64,000 nucleotides of DNA from positions 28,690 to 92,689 of the forward strand of contig CAZYFS010000001.1 in NCBI GenBank assembly GCA_964647465.1, written 5' to 3'. The position numbers and the translations under genes were made by a program. Positions 18,187 through 26,073 of this stretch are shown here, piece by piece. The first letter of the stretch is position 1; every line of letters begins with the position of its first letter. The stretch comes from CAZYFS01 sp964647465. GTDB lineage: Bacteria > Patescibacteriota > Minisyncoccia > Minisyncoccales > UBA1441. Below the pieces are notes generated by a model. The model was not told where the DNA came from, made no database searches, and saw nothing but the letters and a program-made list of their open reading frames with translations.

Positions 18187-19764
18187 TTACATTTTTTTAG
18201 GCGCTTCAATCCCCATTAGAGCTAAGCTCTGACGAAGAATGTTTTGTGTCAATAAAAGCAACTGACAGCGACTCGCTCGAAGACTAGGCTCTACTCTAAC
18301 AACAGGACAATCTCTATAAAATTGATGGAAATCCTGAGCTAAACGATAAGCATATTGAGGTAATCTTTGAATTTGATAATCCCTACTTATTTCTTGGACA
18401 ATTTCTGGATAATGAAATAATTGTTTCATTAAGGCTATCTCGCTGGGATTATCAAGAAGATTAAAATTAATTCTAGCTGATTTTTCCTGCTCATCAATCT
18501 TTTGAAGGATGCTGTTAATTCTAGCGTGAGCATATTGAATATAATAAACTGGATTCTCAGAGGATTTTTTCACCGCTAAGTCGAAATCAAAATCGAGATG
18601 AGAACCAGATCTCCGATTTAAGAAAAAGAATCTAGCCGCATCGTTGCCAACTTCTTCTACTAATTCGAGAAGGGTAATATAGGAGCCACTTCTTTTTGAC
18701 ATCTTAACTGTTTTTCCTTTTTTGATAATCCGGACCATTTGAACAATAATGACCTCGAGCTGAGAAGATTTGTAACCAAGCGCCTGAAGACCAGCTTTGA
18801 CGGGCTTAATGTGCCCATAATGATCGGCTCCCCAAATATCAATTACTTTGTCGAATCCTCTCTGGAATTTTTCCTGATGATAGGCAATATCTACAGCAAG
18901 ATAAGTTTTTTCGCCAGAAGATTTTATCATTACCCTATCTTTATCATCTCCAAATTGACTAGTCGCCAACCACCAAGCTCCTTCTTTTTGATAAACTAAT
19001 TTTGCTTTTTTTAAGCCTTGAATTACTTCCTCCACTTTCCCTTGGCGATAAATATCTTTTTCCGAAAACCAAACATCAAAATTGATGCCTATTTTCCGGA
19101 GAGCCGGCTTAATCATGTCATTTAATATAATTTTCGCCGCTTCGGTTCCAACCAAGCCTGGATCTTTTTCGTCCTTAAATCGACTTCTTAATTTTTCTAT
19201 ATAATCCCCCTTATAAACAATTGGTTCTTTTCCTAAAACCGAACGACCCAATTGAAGAATTTGCTGCCCGGCATCATTTACATAGTACTCTCGACTTACT
19301 TCAAATCCAGAAGTCGATAAAATATTAGCCAATACATCGCCAATAAAACCACCACGTCCATTTCCTAGTGTCAGCGGTCCAGTTGGATTTGCAGAAACAA
19401 ATTCGATTTGTATTCGAGGAGAACTTTTCCCTTTAAACAGGTTCGTATCGAAATTACCGCCCTCACTAACCTTGGTTAGTTGCTGATTTAAGAAGAATTG
19501 CGTTAAAGTAAAATTGATAAATCCTGGAGCAACCGCCTCAACTCGAAAGTCTTCGCTTTGATTAAAGGCTTTCGCCATTTTTTGAGCTAATTCCAAAGAA
19601 GGAATATTCTCTTCCTTTCCGACTATTAAGGCAAGATTCGTCGCATAATCTCCTTGTTCAGAATAACGCAAAGACTGAACCTCCCAATTCTTATTTGTAA
19701 AAGGTAATTTCTTCTTTCCTATCTCTCGTTGAATATGTTTAATAATTTCTTCTTTTATTGTCAT
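18187..19764 (-). CDS. argS: Arginyl-tRNA synthetase
   Basis: Class I synthetase, 525 aa, charging tRNA-Arg. The N-terminal Add-1-like domain covers about 1-110. The active-site signature is degenerate: SANPTGPLTLGNGRGGF, so both histidines of HxGH are replaced (T132, N135). The second signature VKMSKRSG is intact near residue 360. The DALR-type anticodon domain has NPVYYIQYAHARINSIL and ends SLALMGIEAPKKM, as in true ArgRS. It is the first gene of the minus-strand run; smpB diverges from it 65 bp away. The loss of HIGH histidines looks like a lineage feature rather than decay, because the rest is well conserved. Confidence 0.94.
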   Translation of the reverse strand: MTIKEEIIKHIQREIGKKKLPFTNKNWEVQSLRYSEQGDYATNLALIVGKEENIPSLELAQKMAKAFNQSEDFRVEAVAPGFINFTLTQFFLNQQLTKVSEGGNFDTNLFKGKSSPRIQIEFVSANPTGPLTLGNGRGGFIGDVLANILSTSGFEVSREYYVNDAGQQILQLGRSVLGKEPIVYKGDYIEKLRSRFKDEKDPGLVGTEAAKIILNDMIKPALRKIGINFDVWFSEKDIYRQGKVEEVIQGLKKAKLVYQKEGAWWLATSQFGDDKDRVMIKSSGEKTYLAVDIAYHQEKFQRGFDKVIDIWGADHYGHIKPVKAGLQALGYKSSQLEVIIVQMVRIIKKGKTVKMSKRSGSYITLLELVEEVGNDAARFFFLNRRSGSHLDFDFDLAVKKSSENPVYYIQYAHARINSILQKIDEQEKSARINFNLLDNPSEIALMKQLFHYPEIVQEISRDYQIQRLPQYAYRLAQDFHQFYRDCPVVRVEPSLRASRCQLLLLTQNILRQSLALMGIEAPKKM

Positions 19765-19829
19765 TAGCTTTAGTTTATCAATTTATTAACCAAATATCAA
19801 AAAAAAGAGAATATGTTAAAATAAAAACA

Positions 19830-20297
19830 ATGAAGATTCTTGCCGGAAATAAAAGAGCTTATTTCGATTATGACATCCAGGAAAAATTAGAAGCTGGGAT
19901 CGTTTTAACTGGGGCAGAAGTCAAATCGGCAAAACTGAAAAGAGTGGGACTAAAAGGATCCTATGTTATTCCATCGCTTACTGGAGAAATGACATTGATT
20001 AATGCAACCATTTCCCCTTATCAGGTCCGTAACACCCCAACCGATTATGATCCTCGTCGTCCTCGTAAATTACTATTAAAGAAAAAAGAAATCAGTTTTC
20101 TCATCGGAAAAGGGAAGCAAAAAGGCTTGACGTTGGTCCCCTTAAGAATGTATACTAAGCACAATCTAATTAAGATCGAAATTGGACTAGGACGAGGAAA
20201 GAAAAAATTCGACAAAAGAGCCAAGATTGCAAAGAGAGAAACAGATCGAAAGATAAATAGAGCACTTAAAGGGAAAGGGGATGAAGGGCTTCGATAG
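19830..20297 (+). CDS. smpB: SsrA-binding protein SmpB
   Basis: SmpB binds tmRNA and brings it to stalled ribosomes for trans-translation. I use ATG at 19830 (MKILAGNKRAYFDYDIQEKLEAG); the frame is open further upstream but that stretch is AT-rich intergenic DNA between divergent genes. Family motifs are GIVLTGAEVKSAK, RPRKLLLKKKEI, KGLTLVPLRMY and the basic C-terminal tail after IGLGRGKKKFDKR. The length is 155 aa. Its last seven codons overlap the 5' end of ssrA, whose acceptor stem is encoded in the final codons. A TTAAAAT-like -10 lies about 15 bp before the ATG and no Shine-Dalgarno is visible. Confidence 0.95.
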   Translation: MKILAGNKRAYFDYDIQEKLEAGIVLTGAEVKSAKLKRVGLKGSYVIPSLTGEMTLINATISPYQVRNTPTDYDPRRPRKLLLKKKEISFLIGKGKQKGLTLVPLRMYTKHNLIKIEIGLGRGKKKFDKRAKIAKRETDRKINRALKGKGDEGLR

Positions 20298-20604
20298 AGA
20301 TTCTAATCAAAACAGTTCAGGCTAAGGTGTTAGTTCCTTATAAAACTACTAACAAACAAAATCTGTTGATTCTGTTGCAGGCCTCGAGCCTGCCCTTGCT
20401 TACGCTTAATCTTTAAGCGTTCGCGTTCTCGCCGCCGATTCCCGATAAGCGGAACGAGGACTTATATTTCGGGAAATCAGTTCTTTAAGACGATAAATGC
20501 TTTTGCTTGATTCTTTGATTTATCGTTCTTACTTAATCAAGCTAAGTCTGTAAAAGTTGTTTTGCATTAATTTCTAGACGTGGGTTCAATTCCCGCCATC
20601 TCCA
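20277..20604 (+). ncRNA. ssrA: Transfer-messenger RNA (tmRNA)
   Basis: The 5' end GGGGATG (20277-20283) pairs over 7 bp with CATCTCC (20597-20603), forming the acceptor stem, with discriminator A at 20604; the following bases are CTA, so CCA must be added by enzyme. The T arm GTGGG-TTCAATT-CCCGC precedes it, and the 5' side continues AAGGGCTTCGATAGAGATT as in other tmRNAs. The likely tag frame ends GLEPALAYA followed by TAA at 20407-20409; the resume codon is not certain (GTT at 20365, GAT at 20368 or GCA at 20377). Inverted repeats suitable for the pseudoknots are visible (TTAAGCGTT region; AGGCCTCGAGCCT). It overlaps smpB by 21 bp and lies just before infC. Confidence 0.93.
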
Positions 20605-20654
20605 CTAGTAAATTTATTTATTTATTTATAAAAAAAATAACGGAGGAAAATCAA

Positions 20655-21143
20655 ATAAGCGCTAGTAAAGTACGGCTGATAAGCCAGAAAGGAGAACAGC
20701 TTGGTTTAGTCTCTACCGAACAAGCATTAGAAGAAGCGAAAAAGCTTGGACTAGATTTAATATTGGTAGCCGCCCAAGCACAACCTCCTGTTTGCAAAAT
20801 CACTGACGCCGGAAAATATTCTTATCAACAAAGAAAACAAAGAAAGAAGGAGAAAGTTGTTCACCATATTAAGTCTAAGCAAGTTTCTATTCGTTTTAAT
20901 ACCTCTTCCCATGATTTAGAAACTAAAGCAAGGCAAGCAGTTTCCTTTTTGGAAGCGGGGGATAATCTTCAGCTTACAATGAGATTGAGAGGAAGAGAAA
21001 ATGCTCTTCGCTACAAAGCAGATGAAAAAATAGAAGAGTTTATAGAAATTGTCAAAAAGACCATGCCCATCAAGGCAGAAACTAAATCACTGAAGAAAAG
21101 TCGTCAAATCAATATAGATATCACCAAAATCAAATCCGAATGA
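20655..21143 (+). CDS. infC: Translation initiation factor IF-3, apparent AUA start
   Basis: IF-3 binds the 30S subunit and polices start-codon choice. The first ATG/GTG/TTG in frame (GTG at 20580) lies in the T arm of ssrA and cannot be the start. A GGAGG Shine-Dalgarno at 20642-20646 sits 8 nt before an in-frame ATA at 20655, giving (M)SASKVRLISQKGEQLGLV, which matches the beginning of the IF-3 N-domain; another ATA at 20637 is possible but has no Shine-Dalgarno. The bipartite N- and C-domains are complete (PPVCKITDAGKYSYQQRK; ENALRYKADEKIEEF). Length is 162 aa from 20655. The stop overlaps rpmI in ATGA. E. coli infC uses AUU for autoregulation, so a rare start here is credible. Confidence 0.9.
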   Translation: MSASKVRLISQKGEQLGLVSTEQALEEAKKLGLDLILVAAQAQPPVCKITDAGKYSYQQRKQRKKEKVVHHIKSKQVSIRFNTSSHDLETKARQAVSFLEAGDNLQLTMRLRGRENALRYKADEKIEEFIEIVKKTMPIKAETKSLKKSRQINIDITKIKSE

Positions 21144-21325
21144 AAACTAGAAAATCAATCACTAAAAGATTTAAATTCACTAAAAATGGTAAAGTTTTGA
21201 GACGGGCAACCGGCTTAGATCATTTACGCCGTCGCAAGTCAAAAAGAACAAAACAGCGTCAGAAAAAATGGGTGGAAGTTCCAAAAGCATTAGCAAGAAA
21301 AATTAAGAGTTTAAGAAAATACTAA
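21140..21325 (+). CDS. rpmI: 50S ribosomal protein L35
   Basis: A 61-aa, strongly basic protein starting MKTRKSITKRFKFTKNGKV, the L35 signature, with the conserved RRRKSKRTKQR centre. It overlaps the infC stop by 4 nt (ATGA) and is followed 1 bp later by rplT, the classic infC-rpmI-rplT operon, so it is translationally coupled to infC. It is a component of the large ribosomal subunit. Confidence 0.96.
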   Translation: MKTRKSITKRFKFTKNGKVLRRATGLDHLRRRKSKRTKQRQKKWVEVPKALARKIKSLRKY

Positions 21326-21326
21326 T

Positions 21327-21674
21327 ATGTCTCGAGTAAAAAGAGGAAAAATTGCCCACAAGAGAAGAAAAGGGATTCTTCAACAAGTAAAAGGATTTAG
21401 ATGGGGTCGCCGATCAAAGCTGCGCTTAGCAAAAGACGCTTTGCGACATGCTCGCGTAAATGCTTATCGTGATCGGAAAAAGAAAAAAAGAAATTTCCGG
21501 AGATTATGGCAGATTCAGATTGGAGCTGCTTTAAATTCAAGCGGTTTTTCTTACTCCTTATTTATTCATGCTCTCAAGGAACACAAAATTGAATTGAACC
21601 GAAAAATTCTTTCCCAGCTAGGGAAAGAATATCCAGAAATCTTTCAGAATATTATTAAGGAAGTTAAAGATTAG
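21327..21674 (+). CDS. rplT: 50S ribosomal protein L20
   Basis: A 115-aa basic protein with the L20 hallmark start MSRVKRGKIAHKRRKGILQQVKGF and the conserved RRLWQIQIGAALNSSGFSYS segment. L20 is essential for early 50S assembly and represses the rpmI-rplT operon in model bacteria; whether that holds here cannot be seen. It is the last gene of the infC operon and overlaps the convergent Nudix gene by 11 bp. The operon terminator lies inside that neighbouring gene. Confidence 0.96.
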   Translation: MSRVKRGKIAHKRRKGILQQVKGFRWGRRSKLRLAKDALRHARVNAYRDRKKKKRNFRRLWQIQIGAALNSSGFSYSLFIHALKEHKIELNRKILSQLGKEYPEIFQNIIKEVKD

Positions 21675-22104
21675 TCTTCGCCGAAGAAGATTTAGAGCCC
21701 AGGAATACCTGGGCTTTTTTTAATATTTCTTTTTGGCTAGAGAAAATCATTTTTTTTAAAGCCGCTTGATAAGGAAGCCAAAGATATTTATTATGTTCAG
21801 AAGATAATTTAACTTCTCTATTTTTGTTAAGTGCTAAGAAATAATCAACTGTTTTCCAAAATTTTCTGTTGCTTCGTTGACAAGAATACTGAATTTGTTC
21901 TTTGAATCCTTTTTGAAACTCTAATTCTTCTATTCCCGTTTCTTCTTTTGTTTCTCGGAGAGCTGTTTCAAGAATGGTTTCTCCTCCCTTTGCTCCTCCC
22001 TTGGGAAAACCCCATTCTCCCCTTAAATTACACAAGAGTAAATATCGAATTAATCCTAATTTTTCCTGAAAAACAATTATTCCAGCCGCTTTTTTGTGAG
22101 CCAT
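21664..22104 (-). CDS. Nudix hydrolase
   Basis: 146 aa with an intact Nudix box: GGAKGGETILETALRETKEETGIEEL region at about 36-61 (consensus GX5EX7REUXEEXGU). Upstream residues AAGIIVFQEK and RGEWGFPKGG are also typical of the NTP/diadenosine-polyphosphate branch. It hydrolyses a nucleoside diphosphate linked to some moiety; the substrate is unknown, although the RYLLLCNLRGEWGFPKGG style resembles Ap4A hydrolase/MutT-like proteins. It lies 6 bp downstream of polX, so it may share that transcript. Its 3' end encodes the terminator of the opposing ribosomal operon. Confidence 0.9.
   Translation of the reverse strand: MAHKKAAGIIVFQEKLGLIRYLLLCNLRGEWGFPKGGAKGGETILETALRETKEETGIEELEFQKGFKEQIQYSCQRSNRKFWKTVDYFLALNKNREVKLSSEHNKYLWLPYQAALKKMIFSSQKEILKKAQVFLGSKSSSAKTNL
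21696..21721 (+). terminator. Rho-independent terminator of the infC-rpmI-rplT operon
   Basis: The stem AGCCCAGG (21696-21703) and CCTGGGCT (21708-21715) forms 8 perfect base pairs around the loop AATA, followed by a run of seven T (21715-21721). It lies 22 bp after the rplT stop, inside the 3' coding region of the convergent Nudix gene. Confidence 0.9.
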
Positions 22105-22110
22105 AAATTC

Positions 22111-23823
22111 TTATTTTAAATATTTTTGAATCACTTCCCATGATCGAGAATTGAGAATATCTTTCTTCTCCGCCCATCCTCGCCGAGCTTGTCCTATCCC
22201 TAATTTTTTCCAAGCGAAATGATTAGGACAATGAGCGTCGGTATTAATGACCATTCTAACTCCCTTCTCTTTTGCTGATCTAATGTAATTGTCTTTTAAA
22301 TCTAACCTCTTTGGCTGAGAATTGATCTCCAAGATTGTTTTTGTTTTCTTTGCTGCTTCATAGAGAAGATCCCAATTCAAATCACATTCTTTTCTTTTTT
22401 GAATTATTCGCCCACTAGGATGAGCAATAATATGAACATTAGGATTATTCATCGCTCGAACTAATCGTTGAGTCATCACCGATCTAGAGAGATGATAATT
22501 AGAGTGGATTCCAGCAACAACAATATCTAATTCAGCAAGTAGTTTATCGCTAATGTCTAAGGATCCGTCCTTTCGAATATTAGCTTCTATGCCTTTTAAG
22601 ATTTTGATTCCTGAAGTATTTTTATTCAATTTATCGATAACCCTCATTTGTTTCTTTAATCTTTCCTCGTTTAAACCATTGGCAACTCGTAAATCAACTG
22701 CATGATCAGTAATGGCAAGATAGTGAAGTCCACTCTTTTTCGCCGCAATGACCATTTCTTCTATCGAAACCGTTCCATCGCTCCACTTTGTGTGACAATG
22801 AAGATCCCCTTGTAAATCGCCATCTTTAATCAAACAAGGGAATTTACGCTTTTGAACCATTTCAATCTCCCCATTGTTTGTTCTTACTTCTGGAGGCGGG
22901 CAATCCATCTTTAAAGCTTGATAAAGCTCTTTCTCTGTTTGCCCAGCCATTCTCTGATTCCCACGATAGACTCCGTATTCATTTAGCTTAAGCCCTTTCT
23001 GGATAGCTATTCGACGCAAAGCAATGTTATGCTCTTTGGATCCGGTAAAATATTGAAGAGCCGCTCCATAACTTTGTTTTTCGACTATTCTTAGATCCAC
23101 ATCAAATCCTGATTTTAATCGAATCGACGATTTTGTTTCGCCTTTCCCCCAAATTTTTTCCACTTCTGGAAGAGTTGTAAAATAGTCCATTACCTTCATG
23201 GGATCAGTTGCTACTGCCAAAATATCAATATCTCCTATCGTTTCTTTCATCCGGCGAATGGATCCAGCTAGATTAATTTTTCTAACTTCGGAGAGAAAAG
23301 ACAATTGATCAATCATTTCCTGGGCTAAGGAGAGGGCTTCGCCCAAAAGAAATCTTCCTTTTCTTCTTTTGAACATCTTAATGGACTCTAAGATATTTTT
23401 CTCTCTTTTTTCGCCAAAACCAGGTAAGCTTCTAATTTTCTTTCCTTTGGCCATTTTTTCTAAATCGGTAATATTTTTTACCGACAACTTTTGATAAAGA
23501 TATTGAATCGTTTTTGGCCCAATTCCCTCAATATTAATTAATTGATCGAGATTAACAGGAATCTTCTTTTTTAATTTTTGATGATAATGTACTTGTCCCG
23601 TCAGAAAATATTCCTCTATCTTTTTAGCGATGCTATCACCAATCGTTGGAAGATTTATAATCCCCTTTAAGCCATTCTCTTCGTAGATTTTCCGAAGATC
23701 AATCGAGGTTGTTTCTAAATAGATTCCCGCTCGCCGATAAGCACGAGATTTAAAGGAAATTCTTTCCATTTGAAGGTATTGTGAAATCTCTAAGAAAATT
23801 TTGGCTATTTTTTTATTTTCCAC
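22111..23823 (-). CDS. polX: DNA polymerase/3'-5' exonuclease PolX
   Basis: 570-aa family X polymerase fused to a PHP domain, a repair enzyme that fills gaps and trims 3' ends. An N-terminal lyase-like 8-kDa domain with helix-hairpin-helix motifs (LPTIGDSIAKKI near 58, IEGIGPKTIQYL near 98) precedes the nucleotidyltransferase palm: AGSIRRMKETIGDIDILA with D198 and D200, and FDVDLRIV with D241 and D243. The PHP domain starts near 335 with GDLHCHTKWSDGT and includes TDHAVDLRVANG and TDAHCPNHF, so metal ligands look complete. It overlaps the next gene (flippase-like) by 19 bp. Confidence 0.95.
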   Translation of the reverse strand: MENKKIAKIFLEISQYLQMERISFKSRAYRRAGIYLETTSIDLRKIYEENGLKGIINLPTIGDSIAKKIEEYFLTGQVHYHQKLKKKIPVNLDQLINIEGIGPKTIQYLYQKLSVKNITDLEKMAKGKKIRSLPGFGEKREKNILESIKMFKRRKGRFLLGEALSLAQEMIDQLSFLSEVRKINLAGSIRRMKETIGDIDILAVATDPMKVMDYFTTLPEVEKIWGKGETKSSIRLKSGFDVDLRIVEKQSYGAALQYFTGSKEHNIALRRIAIQKGLKLNEYGVYRGNQRMAGQTEKELYQALKMDCPPPEVRTNNGEIEMVQKRKFPCLIKDGDLQGDLHCHTKWSDGTVSIEEMVIAAKKSGLHYLAITDHAVDLRVANGLNEERLKKQMRVIDKLNKNTSGIKILKGIEANIRKDGSLDISDKLLAELDIVVAGIHSNYHLSRSVMTQRLVRAMNNPNVHIIAHPSGRIIQKRKECDLNWDLLYEAAKKTKTILEINSQPKRLDLKDNYIRSAKEKGVRMVINTDAHCPNHFAWKKLGIGQARRGWAEKKDILNSRSWEVIQKYLK

Positions 23824-24848
23824 AATTTCTTAAATCTATTTTTGTCTTTTGTAAAATAATTTAAAATAACTTCTTTGGCAAGGGAAAGAAAGCAAAAGGA
23901 GCCGAAGAAGCAAAGGGCCAAGCGTGTTCCTCTCCAGATTAAACTAAAAACCACCGCTACGCTATAGGGAGCACCCAGGGCCATAAAAGCTATCCCTTCT
24001 ACTATTTCTAGAGACCCGAGAGCTGCTGGAATAAAAAGAACCGAACCAAGCGCTGCAAAACTATAAACTATTAAAGGCCCCGTAAATCCTTTGAGTGATC
24101 CGACCAAAAAGAGAACAATAAGAAGTGCTTGAATAAGCCAAAAAAGGTGCTGAATAAAAGTTAATCCTATGATTTTCCAAAAATAACGATTGTGAATATT
24201 AAAAAAGCCCAACACTTCTTCTTCGTATCGAAGGAACTTTTGCCCTCTCGGTGTTTCCAATAAATCATCGAGACGAATAATTCTTAACAATTCTCTGATT
24301 ACGCTTTTTTTCTTCGCCCCTCGGAAAAACAGATAAACAAAGAAGAAAATAATAACCCCGAGAGAAAAAACAAGCAGGGATCCAACCTTTTGAGAAAAAG
24401 CCCCTCCTCTTAAGAAAAAAGCCGCCAATCCACTAATAACAAACGCCAACAAAACAACAAAATCAAGCATTTTGTTGACAATAATCGAAGATATCCCTTT
24501 TTCCCAGGAGACGTTCAATTTCTCATTCAATAGATAAAGGCGAAGAGCCTCTCCTCCGACCAGGGTAATCGGCGTTAAATAACTCACCGTAAAACCAGCA
24601 AGAAAAGCTTTGTTTAAAGTTAAAAAATTCGACTGAACTCCCAAGTAAGCTAGAATCATTTTCCATGCCCAAACAGCTGTCTCTATTCCCGCTAAAAAGA
24701 AAAAGGCAATTAAGAAAAATTGCCACGCTTTTATCAAGGATAAAGATTGAATAACTTTTCCCCATCCAGCTTCTCCACCGATAAGAAAGAAAGCCGCCAA
24801 ACCAATACTTAGGGAAACGAAAAACAAGAGAATTTTTTTTGGCGACAT
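23805..24848 (-). CDS. Flippase-like/lysylphosphatidylglycerol synthase transmembrane-domain protein
   Basis: 347-aa membrane protein of the UPF0104/LPG_synthase_TM type, with about eight hydrophobic helices from residue 5 to 325 and a basic tail (TKDKNRFKKLWKIKK). Family hallmarks include the first helices with the glycine-rich GFTVSYLTPITLVGGEALRLYLL (about 90-112), where the loop GGEALR is the conserved element, and FIPAALGSLEIVEG (about 274-287). There is no catalytic LPG synthase domain. Members are thought to move lipids or lipid-linked sugars, but the substrate is unknown. The gene overlaps polX and follows the HD-domain gene by 16 bp. Confidence 0.82.
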   Translation of the reverse strand: MSPKKILLFFVSLSIGLAAFFLIGGEAGWGKVIQSLSLIKAWQFFLIAFFFLAGIETAVWAWKMILAYLGVQSNFLTLNKAFLAGFTVSYLTPITLVGGEALRLYLLNEKLNVSWEKGISSIIVNKMLDFVVLLAFVISGLAAFFLRGGAFSQKVGSLLVFSLGVIIFFFVYLFFRGAKKKSVIRELLRIIRLDDLLETPRGQKFLRYEEEVLGFFNIHNRYFWKIIGLTFIQHLFWLIQALLIVLFLVGSLKGFTGPLIVYSFAALGSVLFIPAALGSLEIVEGIAFMALGAPYSVAVVFSLIWRGTRLALCFFGSFCFLSLAKEVILNYFTKDKNRFKKLWKIKK

Positions 24849-24864
24849 AAGTTCTCTGTTTTAT

Positions 24865-26073
24865 TTAATCCTCTTTTATTTTGCTTAACAATTTCAATAA
24901 AACGGGATGATCGATTTTTTTGTCCAATTCAGCAAACCAAAAGTCCAAAGAAAAATGAGGATTTTCTTTCTTGTATTGCTTGGCTTGAAAAATATCAACT
25001 ATTTTAATAAGTTGATGCACAAAATGGCTCTCTTTGCTGGTTTTATTGTTAAAATCCTGATAAATAAGGGCAATTTCTTCTTGAAGGGGGAGAGGGAGAA
25101 AATCAATAAGTTTCTTAAAAACCTCTTCATTCTTTTTCTTTTCTCCTAATCGCTTTGCTTTCTTTTCTTTGATTAAATGATTCATCCCGCCTTTGTGGAT
25201 TTTTTCTTCGTCAAAACGGATTTTCGCCAAATCATAAATCAAGGCCATTTTGATCATCTTGTTTATATCTAATTTCGTTCCCTGCCCTAAGATCCAAGCC
25301 ATAAGAGCTAAATTAAAACTGTGCTCTGCTACTGTTTCCGGTTTTTCCACTTTTTTTGAAACCCATTCTTGTTTAGGAATTAATTTCAATTTTCCAACTT
25401 CAATTAAAAAAAGAACCGTTTGATCCATCGGTTCTTTGTTTAAAGATTGGTTCTTTAAAAAATGACGAGAAATAGCTTTTTTGAATTTTATTAAAATTTG
25501 GTCATCGATAATTTCTTTGATCCATCTGAGCCAAAGACGTATTTGAATCTCTGCTCCAGCTTGCCAATATTCTACTCCCTGAAAAAAGTTTTCTACCTTA
25601 TCTGCTTGTTTAATGAAAGCTCCGGTTGTCTTCTCTCGGTATTCAAGTTCTTGCCATAAATTTATAATTTCTTCTCGTAAAGCCAGAGGAAGATAAGAAG
25701 TTATCTTTTTTAATCCTTCGTATTCATCTTGATATTTAGCTTCTTTTCGCGAAGTCTTTTCTGAAGGAGAAAGTTTCGGCCAACTACGAAGAATCTCTTT
25801 TGTTTTTCCGGGTTCTAAATCTTTTGGCAACAAAGGATCGTAAGGCGTCGCATCAAAACAATAAACCTTACAAATATCATGGATTAAGGCCATCTTAATC
25901 AGTTTTTGACTTTTTAGATTTTTGAATCCACTCAAAACCCACGCCATCATCGCCAAACGGAAGGAATGGCTAGCGGTACTTTCGGCCGGATCAATATGGT
26001 GAGCTACCCATCCTCTCCGACGAGTCGCTTTCAATTTGTTAATTTCCGAAAAAAAACGAACTAAATCAGTCAT
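24865..26073 (-). CDS. Tandem HD-domain protein (YfbR/HDDC2-like), second copy degenerate
   Basis: 402 aa (ATG at 26073, forming TGATG with the greA stop). It contains two copies of an HD-type phosphohydrolase domain. Copy 1 (about 1-200): ESTASHSFRLAMMAW (H36), MALIHDICK (H65, D66) and FIKQADKVENF (D158), the YfbR/HDDC2 pattern for 5'-deoxynucleotidases. Copy 2 (about 220-400): ETVAEHSFNLALMAW keeps H251, but MALIYDLAK has Tyr in place of the HD histidine and the ADK aspartate is replaced (HQLIKIVDIF). Copy 1 should bind a metal and hydrolyse a nucleotide; copy 2 looks inactive or regulatory. The shared wording of both copies shows an internal duplication. Confidence 0.85.
   Translation of the reverse strand: MTDLVRFFSEINKLKATRRRGWVAHHIDPAESTASHSFRLAMMAWVLSGFKNLKSQKLIKMALIHDICKVYCFDATPYDPLLPKDLEPGKTKEILRSWPKLSPSEKTSRKEAKYQDEYEGLKKITSYLPLALREEIINLWQELEYREKTTGAFIKQADKVENFFQGVEYWQAGAEIQIRLWLRWIKEIIDDQILIKFKKAISRHFLKNQSLNKEPMDQTVLFLIEVGKLKLIPKQEWVSKKVEKPETVAEHSFNLALMAWILGQGTKLDINKMIKMALIYDLAKIRFDEEKIHKGGMNHLIKEKKAKRLGEKKKNEEVFKKLIDFLPLPLQEEIALIYQDFNNKTSKESHFVHQLIKIVDIFQAKQYKKENPHFSLDFWFAELDKKIDHPVLLKLLSKIKED

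Noticed and set aside
19758..19829. Longer smpB starting at 19758
   Set aside because: The extension overlaps the argS start, is AT-rich, contains the likely promoter and does not resemble SmpB; the conserved start is at 19830.
20580..20654. GTG at 20580 as the infC start
   Set aside because: It lies in the T arm of the tmRNA gene, and the residues it would add (GSIPAISTSK...) match no IF-3 sequence.
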